From: Phenylobacterium sp.
Lineage (GTDB): Bacteria > Pseudomonadota > Alphaproteobacteria > Caulobacterales > Caulobacteraceae
NCBI RefSeq assembly: GCF_030681155.1
Contig: NZ_JAUXXE010000059.1
Span: 1 to 56,381 of the forward strand
Direction: 5' to 3'
Length of the DNA stretch: 56,381 nucleotides
Made by a program: the position numbers and the translations under genes. Under the pieces are notes generated by a model, which did no database searches, had not been told where the DNA came from, and was given only the letters and a program-made list of their open reading frames with translations. Numbering within the stretch: position 1 is the first letter of the stretch; each line of letters starts with the position of its first letter. Shown here in pieces: positions 20,000-29,269 of the stretch.

Positions 20000-22900
20000 A
20001 TGCGGGCATTTGCAGAATTCATCGTGAGGTGGAGATACCTCGTCCTGGCCGTGTCGCTTGCGGCGACGGTGCTGCTGGGGCTGCAACTGCGGCACCTCAA
20101 CGTGATCGTCGACGCCGACGAACTGCTGCCCAAGGACCATCCGTTCGTGCAGGTGACGGAACGGGTGGAGACCCTGTTCGGCAACCGGTTCACGGTCGTC
20201 ATCGGGGTGAGCGTGAAGGACGGCGACGTCTATACGCCGGCCACTTTAGGCAAGGTCATCGCCATCACCGAGGCCCTGGCGGCGACGCCGGGAATTACGC
20301 CGGGCAACCTGCAAAGCCTGGCCGCCACGCGGGCGAAGGACCTCGCCGGATCGAGTGAGGGCCTCCAGGTATCTCGGCTGTTGGACCATGAACCGGCCGA
20401 CATCGCAGCCGCGCAGGCCATCGCTCAGCGGCTGAAGGCCAATCCCGTCTATCGCGACATTCTGGTCAGCAAGGACGGGCGCACCGCGGCCATCTACGCG
20501 GAGTTCAAGAAGGACCCGGAGGGTTTCGAGCACGTGATGCGCAAGGTCGAGGCCGCGATCGCCCCGGCCCGCGACGACAGCGTGACCATCGCGGTCGCCG
20601 GACAACCGGTGTTCCTCGCCGCGGTGGAAACCTATTCCAAGCGGATGGGGATCCTGCTGCCGCTGGCCGTGGTGCTGATCGGCCTGATCCACCTGGAGGC
20701 GTTCCGCACGATCCAGGGCCTGGTGCTGCCGCTGCTGACCGCCATCCTCGCGGTGGTGTGGGCGCTGGGCCTCATGACCTTGGCCGGCATTCACCTGGAC
20801 CCGTTCAACAACGTCACGCCGATCCTGATCCTCGCGGTCGCCGCCGGTCACGCGGTGCAGGTGCTGAAACGCTATTACGAAGAGTACCGGCTGCTGCGCC
20901 GCGACGGCAAGCTCGATCCGACCGAGGCGAACCGGCGCGCAGTGGTGAACTCCATCGTCTATGTGGGGCCGGTGATGGTGGCCGCCGGGTCGATCGCCGC
21001 GCTGAGCTTCATGTCGCTGGCGGTCTTCCCGATCCAGACGATCCGGAACTTCGGGATTTTCGCCGGGCTCGGGATCTTCAGCGTCGCCCTGGTCGAGCTG
21101 ACCTTCACGCCGGCCTTGCGGGCGATCCTGCCGCCTCCCGGCGACAAGGAAACCAACGCTGAAAAACGGGAGACGCAATGGGATCGCCTGGCGCGTTTCC
21201 TGGCCGGCCAGGTCGCCGAGACCAAGGGGCGGCGCCGGATCTTCCTCATCTGGGGCGCGATCTGCGTGATCTTCGTCGGCGGCGCGAGCCTGCTGCGGGT
21301 GGACAATTCGGTGCGCGGCTTCCTTTCGGAGAGCCAACCGGCCCGCAAGGACGACCATGCGCTGAATGCGGCCATGGCCGGATCCAACACCTTCTACGTC
21401 CTGGTCGAGGGGGCGAGCGCCGATGCGATCAAGGACCCCGCGGTCCTGAGAGGGATCGAGGCCACGCAGGCGTTCCTGGCCAAGGAGCCGGAGATCGGCC
21501 GGTCGGTGTCGATCGTCGACTTCCTCAAGCAGATCAATCAGGCGACCAACAACGGCGATCCGGCGGCCTACAGCCTGCCGACCGATCGCGACACGATCTC
21601 GCAGTATCTGCTGCTCTATTCGATCTCGGGAGAGCCCGGCGATTTCGACGGGGTCGTCGACTACACCTACAGCAACGCCCTCATCCAGGCGTTCGTGAAG
21701 ACCGACAGCTCGGCCTATGTCGCCAGCCTCAACGAGCGCATTCTGCCGGTCATCCAGGCCAACTTCCCGCCCGGCGTGAAGGTCCGCCTGGGCGGAAGCA
21801 TCACCACCCCGACCGCGATGAACGAGGTCATGGTCTCGGGCAAGATGCTGAACATCGCCCAGATCACCTTGGTGGTCTTCGTGGTCGGCTCACTGCTCTT
21901 CCGGTCGGCGCAACTGGGCGCGCTGATCCTGGTCCCCCTGGCGGCGACGGCCTTGGCCGTGTTCGGCATCATGGGCCTGACGGGCATCCCGCTCCAGATC
22001 GTGACGGCGACGGTGTGTGCGTTGGCCATCGGGATCGGGGCCGACTACGCGATCTACTTCACCTATCGCCTGCGCGAGGAGCTCGAGCGGCAACCGACCG
22101 AGCGTGAGGCCATCACCGCGGCCTTCGCCAGTTCGGGCAAGGCGATCATGTTCGTGGCGACGGCGGTGGCCGGCGGCTACTCGCTGCTGATGCTGTCGAT
22201 CGGCTTCAACGTCCACTTCTGGCTCGGCCTGCTGGTCGCTTCGGCCATGCTGGTGGCGTCGGCCAGCACCCTGACCCTGTTCGCGGCGCTGATGGTCGCG
22301 CTGCGGCCGCGCGTCGTCTATGCCCGCGCCGTGCAAGCCGCGCCGAGCCAGACCCTGGCCAAGGTGGCTGGCCTGGCGCTGGTGTTGCTCTGCGGGGCGG
22401 CGGTCATGGCGCCTCGGCCGGCGATGGCGCATGCCGCTTCGAGCGACGCCGCCGCGCTGATGGCCAGCAGCATCAAGGCGACGAAGGTTTTCAGATCGAC
22501 AGCCACGGCGCGCTTCATCCTGACCAACAAGGCCGGCCAGCAGCGGATTCGGGAGACCAGCACGTTGTCGGAACTCAAGCCCGACCGGCAGAACAACCGC
22601 CGCCTGATCCGCTTCAACAGCCCCGCCGACATTCGCGGCACAGCCGTGCTGACGATCGAGAACGCCGGCGCCGACGATGACATCTGGGTCTATCTGCCGG
22701 CCCTGAAGAAGGTTCGGCGTCTGACGGCGTCCAACAAACGCGACGCGTTCATCGGCACGGACTTCAGCTATGGCGACATCCTTGGTCATCCCGCCGAGGA
22801 CTGGAGCCACAAGATCCTGCGGACCGAGACCGTGGACGGGGTCGCGACCCAGGTCGTGCAATCGGCGCCGCGCGACAAGACCATCGCGGCTAACTCTGGT

Positions 22901-23167
22901 TACAACCGCCGCATCACCTGGATCCGGACCTCCGACGCCGTGCCGGTCAAGGCCGAGTACTACGACCTGCAGGACAGGCTGCTGAAGGTCTATGTCGGGT
23001 CCAACATCAAGCTCGTGGACAGCGCCAATCGCCGCTTCCAGCCGATGCGCCAGCAGATGACCAACGTGCAGACCGGCCACCGCACGGTGATCGAGTACGC
23101 GACCTTCAACACCTCGGCCGCCATTCCGCCGGAGAAGTTCACGACGCGGGGCCTTGAACAGCCTTGA
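20000..23167 (+). CDS. RND/MMPL-type permease fused to a LolA-like outer-membrane lipoprotein-sorting domain
   Basis: 1055 residues from ATG 20000 (AGGGGCGGG upstream); in-frame starts at 19922 and 19958 are less likely. Residues about 1-780 form an RND permease: one helix (RWRYLVLAVSLAATVLLGL), a periplasmic loop, five helices including GHAVQVLKRYYEEYR, then a second half repeating this plan with GIGADYAIYFTYRLREEL. Residues about 786-810 (LAKVAGLALVLLCGAAVMAP and on to AMA) read as a signal peptide with an AxA site. The remaining 245 residues match outer-membrane lipoprotein-sorting proteins (DDDIWVYLPALKKVRRL, FSYGDILG, KAEYYDLQDRLLKVY). In many genomes these are separate genes. Related RND proteins move hydrophobic lipids such as hopanoids; lipid export is my inference. 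The stop overlaps the next gene's start by 4 bases. Confidence 0.9.
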   Translation: MRAFAEFIVRWRYLVLAVSLAATVLLGLQLRHLNVIVDADELLPKDHPFVQVTERVETLFGNRFTVVIGVSVKDGDVYTPATLGKVIAITEALAATPGITPGNLQSLAATRAKDLAGSSEGLQVSRLLDHEPADIAAAQAIAQRLKANPVYRDILVSKDGRTAAIYAEFKKDPEGFEHVMRKVEAAIAPARDDSVTIAVAGQPVFLAAVETYSKRMGILLPLAVVLIGLIHLEAFRTIQGLVLPLLTAILAVVWALGLMTLAGIHLDPFNNVTPILILAVAAGHAVQVLKRYYEEYRLLRRDGKLDPTEANRRAVVNSIVYVGPVMVAAGSIAALSFMSLAVFPIQTIRNFGIFAGLGIFSVALVELTFTPALRAILPPPGDKETNAEKRETQWDRLARFLAGQVAETKGRRRIFLIWGAICVIFVGGASLLRVDNSVRGFLSESQPARKDDHALNAAMAGSNTFYVLVEGASADAIKDPAVLRGIEATQAFLAKEPEIGRSVSIVDFLKQINQATNNGDPAAYSLPTDRDTISQYLLLYSISGEPGDFDGVVDYTYSNALIQAFVKTDSSAYVASLNERILPVIQANFPPGVKVRLGGSITTPTAMNEVMVSGKMLNIAQITLVVFVVGSLLFRSAQLGALILVPLAATALAVFGIMGLTGIPLQIVTATVCALAIGIGADYAIYFTYRLREELERQPTEREAITAAFASSGKAIMFVATAVAGGYSLLMLSIGFNVHFWLGLLVASAMLVASASTLTLFAALMVALRPRVVYARAVQAAPSQTLAKVAGLALVLLCGAAVMAPRPAMAHAASSDAAALMASSIKATKVFRSTATARFILTNKAGQQRIRETSTLSELKPDRQNNRRLIRFNSPADIRGTAVLTIENAGADDDIWVYLPALKKVRRLTASNKRDAFIGTDFSYGDILGHPAEDWSHKILRTETVDGVATQVVQSAPRDKTIAANSGYNRRITWIRTSDAVPVKAEYYDLQDRLLKVYVGSNIKLVDSANRRFQPMRQQMTNVQTGHRTVIEYATFNTSAAIPPEKFTTRGLEQP

Positions 23168-24510
23168 GACCGAACGTTTGGCCGACGGCCTGCGCCTTGG
23201 CCGCCGCGGCGTTGCTGTCGGCTCTCCCGGCGATGGCGAGCGACATGGTGATCGAGCCCGCCGAGCCTGATGAGTATGTCGAGATCCCTGAGCGGGGCGA
23301 GGTCGTTGCCGAGGACGGCGGCGAAAGGCTCGATGCTCTACAGCCTCAGGTCTTCCTGCGCGGCGGGCTGTGGAGCCACAGCCGCGATTTCACCGATCCG
23401 GGCGCCGTCTCCGTAGCGGGCCTCGTCGTGCGCGCGGCGCCGCGTCTTGGGAGTGGTCTGGACGCCTATGGCGAGGCGCGCGCGCAGGCCGACAGCACCG
23501 GCCGCGGCGATGTCGATCTGGAGGAGGGCTGGCTGAGGTTCACCGGCGGGCCGGCCCGGCTGATCGTCGGCCGCCAGATCGTCGCGTGGGGACGGGCCGA
23601 CCGGCTCAATCCGACTGACGTCATCGGCGCGCGCGACTACACCCGATTGCTGGCCAGCGACGACGAGCAGCGACGCGGCGCCCTGATCGCGCAGGTGACC
23701 TATGGCGCCGGACCCTGGACGGTCTCGGCTTTCTGGCTGCCGGAGTTCCGGCCCAACCGTTTTCCGGTCGATCGTTCGCGCCCCGGCGTCGTCATCCTTG
23801 ACGATCAGCAGGTCGAGGACCGTTCGCAGTTCGCGGCGCGGATCGACCACACGGGCGGGGCGCTGGATTGGTCGATCTCGTATTTCGAGGGACGCAGCCG
23901 GACGCGTGACATCGCGCTGGTCCCCGTTCCGCCCGCGATGGCGAGAGTCGCCCTAGCGGCCGTTCAGCAACAATTTCCGCAGACCACGGTGTTCGGCGCG
24001 GATCTGGCCGGGGTCGCGGGCCGCTTCGGCTATCGGGCGGAGGCGGCCTATACTGACGTCGGTGGGGCCGCCACGCCGTTCCGGACCAAGGATAACTTCT
24101 GGATCGTGGTCGGCGTCGACCGGACGTTCGACAGCGGTTGGAACGTCAACCTCCAGTATTCCTTCCGATATATCGTCGACTATGAGGATCCGGCGCTGCT
24201 GCCAAATCCCGTGGTGAGGGCGATCGCGCTGCAGAGCGCTGCGGTCAACAATCAGCTCGACCGTCGGCAGAACGGGATGACGCTGCGGGTCGCGCGCACC
24301 TGGATGAACGAGCGCCTGGAGTTCGAGACCAGCGCGGCGGGCTACTTCGAAACCCGCGACGTCGCGATCCGGCCGCGCCTCAGTTACGCGCTAACCGACA
24401 GCACGCGCGCCGTGCTGGGCGCCGACGTCTTTCTTGGACCTCAGCTCAGCTACTTCGGACGCGTTCGCGACCTTTCGGCCGCCTACGCCCAGATCGTCTA
24501 CGGATTTTAG
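23164..24510 (+). CDS. Outer-membrane barrel protein (DUF1302-like), partner of the RND permease
   Basis: 448 residues from TTG 23164, whose TTGA overlaps the permease stop. A signal peptide (residues 1-25, ending AMAS) precedes an acidic linker, then beta-strand-rich sequence ending in phenylalanine (IVYGF), as expected of a BAM substrate. The segment LIVGRQIVAWGRADRLNPTD resembles the GRQ-W-G signature of DUF1302-type barrels, often found beside RND permeases and LolA-like proteins. The likely role is the outer-membrane end of the pathway served by the fused permease. Confidence 0.82.
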   Translation: MRPNVWPTACALAAAALLSALPAMASDMVIEPAEPDEYVEIPERGEVVAEDGGERLDALQPQVFLRGGLWSHSRDFTDPGAVSVAGLVVRAAPRLGSGLDAYGEARAQADSTGRGDVDLEEGWLRFTGGPARLIVGRQIVAWGRADRLNPTDVIGARDYTRLLASDDEQRRGALIAQVTYGAGPWTVSAFWLPEFRPNRFPVDRSRPGVVILDDQQVEDRSQFAARIDHTGGALDWSISYFEGRSRTRDIALVPVPPAMARVALAAVQQQFPQTTVFGADLAGVAGRFGYRAEAAYTDVGGAATPFRTKDNFWIVVGVDRTFDSGWNVNLQYSFRYIVDYEDPALLPNPVVRAIALQSAAVNNQLDRRQNGMTLRVARTWMNERLEFETSAAGYFETRDVAIRPRLSYALTDSTRAVLGADVFLGPQLSYFGRVRDLSAAYAQIVYGF

Positions 24511-24517
24511 CCGCGCC

Positions 24518-25090
24518 ATGAAGCTCTATTTTCGCATGCTCCCCATGGCCGTCCGGGGTTTGAGGGGCGCGGCGGTCGAGGCCACCGAGCCGGTGCGGAC
24601 GCAGTTCCGCGTGCTGCCCGCTGATCTCGACGTGAACATGCACCTGAACAATGGGCGCTACATGCAGCTCATCGATGTGAACCGGCTCGAATGGGCGCTG
24701 CGGACCCGAGTCTTACACGCGTGCTTCAAGCAGGGCTGGAGGCCGATCCTGGGCAGCAGCGCGATCCATTTCCGTCGCGAGCTGAGGTTGTTTGACCGCG
24801 GCGTCGCCGAGACGCGGCTGGCCGGATGGGACGACCGCTGGTTCTTCTTTGAGCATCGGGTGGAGACGCTTGATGGGCGCACGGTCGCCACCTCCCTAGC
24901 CAAGGCGGCGTTTCGCTCCGCCGACGGTTGGGTGCCGACCTCGGCGATGGTCGCGCTGGCGGCGCCCGACATGACCGCCCTTAATTTGCCGGAGCATGTG
25001 GTGACCTGGCAGACCCTGGACGAGCAGTTTGGCCAGATGGCTCGCAAGTGGAAGAGCGGCGCCGCGGCGAGCGTTGGCCACACGGCCTGA
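24518..25090 (+). CDS. Hotdog-fold acyl-CoA thioesterase-like protein
   Basis: 190 residues. The core FRVLPADLDVNMHLNNGRYM is the hotdog signature of the 4-hydroxybenzoyl-CoA/THEM6-like thioesterases, with the aspartate at about 36 the probable catalytic residue. The long helix and strands follow (SSAIHFRRELRLFDRG; DDRWFFFEHRVETLDG). It starts 7 bases after the barrel gene, so it belongs to the operon. It may release or remodel the acyl chains carried by the RND system (inference). ATG 24518 is preferred over an in-frame start inside the barrel gene. Confidence 0.85.
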   Translation: MKLYFRMLPMAVRGLRGAAVEATEPVRTQFRVLPADLDVNMHLNNGRYMQLIDVNRLEWALRTRVLHACFKQGWRPILGSSAIHFRRELRLFDRGVAETRLAGWDDRWFFFEHRVETLDGRTVATSLAKAAFRSADGWVPTSAMVALAAPDMTALNLPEHVVTWQTLDEQFGQMARKWKSGAAASVGHTA

Positions 25091-25248
25091 CCGCTGGCGC
25101 GAATTGTTAGGCGAGGTGAGATGTGCTCAACTTCTGCTCGCATTGCTCAACGTTGGGGCTAAAGGTCGAGCGACGCCCTACAAAGGGTTGTGCGGCGCTG
25201 CCGCTGGGCTAAGAGCAATCGGCCTGGGCGGGGGAGCAGCGCATTGTC

Positions 25249-25938
25249 GTGAGTGTCGTCACGCTCCTTCTCGTGGAGGACGATCCGATCTTTAGCGAGA
25301 TCGTCGCGGCCCACCTGCGCAAAGAGGGGCTGGAGGTCGTCTGCGCGCAGGATGTCGCCGGCGGCTTGCGTCTGTTTTCCGAACTCCCGATCGATCTCGT
25401 TCTCGCCGACGTGAATCTTCCCGACGGCCTCGGGCACGACATGGTGCGCCGGATGAAGGCGCGGCGGGACTGCGCCGCCATATATGTGACCCAGCGCGGG
25501 GAGAGCGACGATCGCATCCTCGGGCTCTCGCAGGGTGACGACTACATTGTGAAGCCTGCCGACCTGCGCGAACTGACCGCGCGCGTCCGCGCGGTGCTGC
25601 GCCGCTACCAGCGCGGCCGGGTCGACCGGGTCATCGAGATCGCCGACTGGACGCTCGATATCGTCCGGCGCGAACTGGCCGACGCCGAGGGAGCGATCCT
25701 ACGCCTCACGCGCGCCGAATTCGATCTGGTTGCGGCTCTGGCGCAGTCGGGAAGCGTCCCGCTGGGTCGCGAATATCTTGTCGAGGTGATCGCATCGGCC
25801 GAGGCGACTACGAACGTTCGCACAGTCGACGTGCTGATCAGTCGGATTCGGCGAAAGTTGGCGGCGGCTGGGCCGTCGGCCCCGCGGATCGTCACCGTCC
25901 ACGCCCAGGGCTATCAGCTCGTGAGGACCGAGGGGTGA
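25249..25938 (+). CDS. OmpR/PhoB-family response regulator
   Basis: 229 residues from GTG 25249. The receiver domain (about 4-115) has the acidic pair LLVEDDP, phosphoacceptor aspartate at about 54 (LVLADVNLPDG), the threonine of IYVTQRG and the lysine of DYIVKP, so it should be phosphorylatable. The C-terminal winged helix (about 130-228) has LTRAEFDLVAAL and VRTVDVLISRIRRKLA, the OmpR-type DNA-reading helix. It is immediately followed by a convergent HPt gene, and the hybrid kinase lies beyond, which suggests one phosphorelay. Confidence 0.93.
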   Translation: MSVVTLLLVEDDPIFSEIVAAHLRKEGLEVVCAQDVAGGLRLFSELPIDLVLADVNLPDGLGHDMVRRMKARRDCAAIYVTQRGESDDRILGLSQGDDYIVKPADLRELTARVRAVLRRYQRGRVDRVIEIADWTLDIVRRELADAEGAILRLTRAEFDLVAALAQSGSVPLGREYLVEVIASAEATTNVRTVDVLISRIRRKLAAAGPSAPRIVTVHAQGYQLVRTEG

Positions 25939-26288
25939 GCGGCGCCTCCCGCCGAAAGGGCTTCGGCAAGCGCCGCGGCGCCGGCCGCCATGTCGCGCTG
26001 CACGGCCTGGGCGGCGGCGGCCACAGCGGCATGCGCCTGCGGCTTGCGCAGAGCCGCTTCAAGTCGCTCGAGCGTATCGCTCAGCCGCAGAAGCGCCAGG
26101 GCCCCGGCGGCGCTGCGGGTCTTGTGCGCTTCGGCGGCGAGCTCTGCATTGGCGCCGGATTGCGAGCCAATGGCTTCGAGCAGGGCCGCTACCCGGGCCG
26201 TCAGTTCGTCGGCGAGTTCGAGGGTTCGCGATGCGCCGACCGCGGACCGGACCTGCTCCAGGCGATTTGCGCACAGCTCTGGGGGCAT
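25914..26288 (-). CDS. HPt (histidine phosphotransfer) domain protein
   Basis: A 124-residue, almost entirely helical, alanine-rich protein. AEAHKTRSAAGALALLRLSD matches the HPt signature HxxxGxAxxxG-type helix, with the phospho-accepting histidine at residue 55. It should shuttle phosphate between the hybrid kinase receiver and the response regulator. Its 3' end overlaps the regulator's 3' end by 25 bases on the opposite strand, and its start is 45 bases from the divergent kinase gene. Start ATG 26288; a longer frame reaches back to 26384 but overlaps the kinase gene. Confidence 0.78.
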   Translation of the reverse strand: MPPELCANRLEQVRSAVGASRTLELADELTARVAALLEAIGSQSGANAELAAEAHKTRSAAGALALLRLSDTLERLEAALRKPQAHAAVAAAAQAVQRDMAAGAAALAEALSAGGAAHPSVLTS

Positions 26289-26333
26289 AGTGACGTCCTC
26301 TCGGGCGGCGATAGCCTGGGACCGCTGTAGCCC

Positions 26334-28346
26334 ATGACCGCTGCGGGCAAGAATGTGCGGTGGCCGGCGCTGCTGGCGCAACATGCGATGATCTTCGCTG
26401 TCTACGCAACGACGGCCTATGCGGGTCTGAAGCTGGGCGTCCTGGCCGATCGATTGCCGCTGATCTGGCTGCCCAGCGGCATCGCGTTCGCGGTGGCGTG
26501 GATCGGCGGGCTGCGAATGATGCCGGGGGCGTTCGTCGGCGCCTTGCTGGTGAACTTCCTGGTGTTCGGCGCCTGGGCGCCGGCCCTGATCGTGGCCTTA
26601 GGCAACCTGCTGCCGGGGCTCGCAAGCGCCCGGTTGCTGCGGGCCTGGGGCGCCAGCGGCCGACTGACCCGCGCCGTGCTGTCCGATCTGGCCTTTGTCG
26701 CAGTCGCAGTCGTCGGCGGCACGCTGGTCAGCGCGGCGGTGGGGGCTACCGTGATCGCCTGGTTGGGGGCGGGCGGCCCGGCCTATCCCGCGCGGTCGAT
26801 CTTGACCTCCTGGTGGCTGGCCGACGCGACCGGCGTGCTGCTCATGGCGCCGGCCATCCTTCTCAGCGTGCGCTGGTTGGGACACCGTCGGACGCCCCGC
26901 TTCTTTGCGGCGGTGTCGGGGTTTCTGGGCGCCTGCGCCGCACTGGTGGCGGCCCTCGCGTGGCTGCCGGAGCTAGGTTGGATCGGGGACTTCTACAAGC
27001 TGGCCTGGCTGGCGCTTAGTCTGGCGGCCGTGGGACGCTTCGGGCTCCACGGCGGGGCGGCGGTAAACCTCCTGATGGCGCTGGGCGTCTCGGCCGTGAC
27101 ATTTCTGGGGATGGGGCCGTTTGTCGGCGCAAGCCAACCGGAAACCATGGCGCGGCTGTACGCATTCGTCTTCGCCCAGACCCTGACCGCGCAGATGCTG
27201 GCCGCCGTGGTGGCTGACCTTCGCCGCGCGTTGGCGTTGGAGCGGGGCAAGCGCGCCTTGGCCGAGGCCATCGCGGCCAGCCGCTTCCGATTGATGACCA
27301 TGATCAGCCACGATGTGCGCACGCCGCTGAGCGGGCTGGTGGGGGTGATGCAGGTGCTGGCCCGCTCGCCGCAGGAACCCGAGGAGCGGCGGTTGATCGA
27401 CCTTGGCCTTCGGGCCGGGCGCAATCTGGCCGACCTGGTCACCGATATCCTGGAATCCGCACGGGCCGATGCGAGCGAACCGGTGGTTCGCATGACGCCT
27501 TTCGACCCGGAGCGAAGCCTCGATGAGATCGTCAGGCTCCAGGCGCCGGCGGCCAGCGCCAAGGGGCTGTCTCTGTCCTACCGGCGTACGGAGGAGGTTC
27601 CTGCGTGGGTGGCGGGCGACCGGCTTCGCTTCGAGCAAGTGGTCGGCAACCTGCTCTCCAACGCCGTGACCTATACGCCCTCGGGTGGGATCTGGGTGAC
27701 GGCCGACTGGCGGCCGGGAACCAAGTTGCCGCTCCTTATCGAGGTGCGGGACACCGGGCCGGGCCTCGACCCCTTTATCGGACAGCGAATGTTCGAGGCT
27801 TTTGTTCAGGGGCCCACAGACGTCCCCCTCACCGGGTTCGGGCTGGGTCTGGATATCTGCCGGCGTTTGACCGAGGCGATGGGCGGGGAACTGACCTATG
27901 TGCGGCGCGACGACGAGAGCCTGTTCCGCGTGGCCCTGCCGTTCCCGGCGAGCAGCCCGCCGCCTGCGCCGGCCTTGACCAAGCCCTCGCGCGCGCTCTC
28001 TATCCTGCTCGTCGAGGACGATCCGATCAGCCGCGAGGTGACGGCGGCGCTTTTGCGGGCCGTAGGACACCAGGTTCAGCCGGCGGCGGACGAAGACGAG
28101 GCGGTGACCTGGGCCACCGCCAAGGAGTTCGACCTGGTCCTGCTCGATCTCGACCTTGGCCGAGGTGGCTCGGGCCTGTCGGTCGCGAGGCGCCTGCGCG
28201 CCGAACTCAGCATCCCACCGGCCATCGTCGCCCTGACCGGCAGCGACGTCGCCGGTGAGGAAGCGGCCGCTCTGGATGGCGTGGTCGTCAAGCCATTGGA
28301 CGCCGATACCGACCTTAGCCGGTTCTCGGCGCGGCCCGCGGCCTAG
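26334..28346 (+). CDS. MASE1-domain hybrid sensor histidine kinase
   Basis: 670 residues. The N-terminal 300 form an integral-membrane MASE1-type sensor of about eight helices (LPLIWLPSGIAFAVAWIGG is characteristic). A HisKA domain follows with the phospho-histidine in MISHDVRTPLSGL (residue 326), then a HATPase domain (NLLSNAVTYTPSGG, DTGPGLD, GFGLGLDICRRL). The C-terminal receiver (about 555-665) has LLVEDDP, the aspartate of LVLLDLDLG (about 605), ALTGSD and VVKPLD. As a hybrid kinase it needs an HPt intermediate, which is encoded next door. The ligand is unknown. Confidence 0.92.
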   Translation: MTAAGKNVRWPALLAQHAMIFAVYATTAYAGLKLGVLADRLPLIWLPSGIAFAVAWIGGLRMMPGAFVGALLVNFLVFGAWAPALIVALGNLLPGLASARLLRAWGASGRLTRAVLSDLAFVAVAVVGGTLVSAAVGATVIAWLGAGGPAYPARSILTSWWLADATGVLLMAPAILLSVRWLGHRRTPRFFAAVSGFLGACAALVAALAWLPELGWIGDFYKLAWLALSLAAVGRFGLHGGAAVNLLMALGVSAVTFLGMGPFVGASQPETMARLYAFVFAQTLTAQMLAAVVADLRRALALERGKRALAEAIAASRFRLMTMISHDVRTPLSGLVGVMQVLARSPQEPEERRLIDLGLRAGRNLADLVTDILESARADASEPVVRMTPFDPERSLDEIVRLQAPAASAKGLSLSYRRTEEVPAWVAGDRLRFEQVVGNLLSNAVTYTPSGGIWVTADWRPGTKLPLLIEVRDTGPGLDPFIGQRMFEAFVQGPTDVPLTGFGLGLDICRRLTEAMGGELTYVRRDDESLFRVALPFPASSPPPAPALTKPSRALSILLVEDDPISREVTAALLRAVGHQVQPAADEDEAVTWATAKEFDLVLLDLDLGRGGSGLSVARRLRAELSIPPAIVALTGSDVAGEEAAALDGVVVKPLDADTDLSRFSARPAA

Positions 28347-28539
28347 AGCTTTGGCGGGATATCCATGGCCAGGGCGCGCCTTATCACCCAGTCGTGTCTC
28401 ATCGCAGAGGCCAGCCAAAACATGTGGCGCTGCTTGTCATTCGGATGCTGCTAAAGGGAAGGCCAAGATTTGTCGGGTCACGTAATTTCGGGCTCTCGGC
28501 TCTCTCGTTTTGGCAATGTTCTTTGGGGCTCAAGCGGCA

Positions 28540-28560
28540 TGTTTGTAAGGGCTGCAAACA
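28540..28560. promoter_or_regulatory. Inverted repeat upstream of the TetR gene at 28620
   Basis: TGTTTG and CAAACA separated by 9 bases, 60 bases before the TetR start. The size suits autorepression by the adjacent TetR protein, but this is inference from position only. Confidence 0.3.
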
Positions 28561-28619
28561 CGGTTCGAAAATGCTTCGCGGCTGCGTCGATCTTCCAGGT
28601 CGTGGGGCGGTAGGTGGCG

Positions 28620-29246
28620 ATGTCAGGCGAAGATGGCGCCCTTAGGTCGGGCGACGAGGGGAAGTCCCGATACCGGTACGCATCGCACGAGACCCATGGC
28701 CTGAAAGCCAAGGCGATGTCGGCGGCGGCCCATATCCTCGACACGCGCGGGATAGAGGAACTCAACCTGCGAGCCATCGCCGAAAAGGCCGGCATCGGCA
28801 TCGCCTCCATGTACCACTACTTCGACAACAAGGAGGACATCCTCCTGAGCCTTGGCGTGATGGGCTTCGAAGACCTTCGGCGCGACATTCTCGGCACCCT
28901 TGCCGATGACAATTCTCTCTCGCCGATCGGCGCCAGCGCGGCGGTCTTCTTTCGTTTCGCCGAGACCAGGTCCGAACTTTTTTCACTGATGTTCAACCAG
29001 CGACTGCTGGCTCGCCACGAGGCGCTGCGTGACGCGGAGAACCGGACATTTTTAGCGCATGAGGCCGTCGTCTACTCCGACGAACGAATTCCGGCCCTGC
29101 ATCGCCAAGGCGCGGCCTACGCCCTCTGGGCTCTAGCCCGGGGAATGGCGGCGATCATGTCGTCTCAACCGGATGGCAAACTGCCGCCGGAGTTGACCGA
29201 GAGGCTCATGTCCGGCGCAGGTTACCTGATCAGCCATCCCGACTAG
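28620..29246 (+). CDS. TetR-family transcriptional regulator
   Basis: 208 residues from ATG 28620; a GTG two codons earlier (28614) is also possible. GGTAGGTGG lies just upstream. The N-terminal helix-turn-helix is textbook: NLRAIAEKAGIGIASMYHYFDNKEDIL (about 49-75). The C-terminal domain has the FFRFAETRSELFSLMF pattern. It is convergent with the TonB-dependent receptor gene at 29362-31935 and may regulate it or nearby genes. Confidence 0.9.
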   Translation: MSGEDGALRSGDEGKSRYRYASHETHGLKAKAMSAAAHILDTRGIEELNLRAIAEKAGIGIASMYHYFDNKEDILLSLGVMGFEDLRRDILGTLADDNSLSPIGASAAVFFRFAETRSELFSLMFNQRLLARHEALRDAENRTFLAHEAVVYSDERIPALHRQGAAYALWALARGMAAIMSSQPDGKLPPELTERLMSGAGYLISHPD

Positions 29247-29269
29247 GCCTTCGCGAGAGGCTGTTGCGG

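Noticed and set aside
26973..28418. 481-codon open frame on the minus strand
   Set aside because: Antisense to the hybrid histidine kinase, whose catalytic motifs are all intact.
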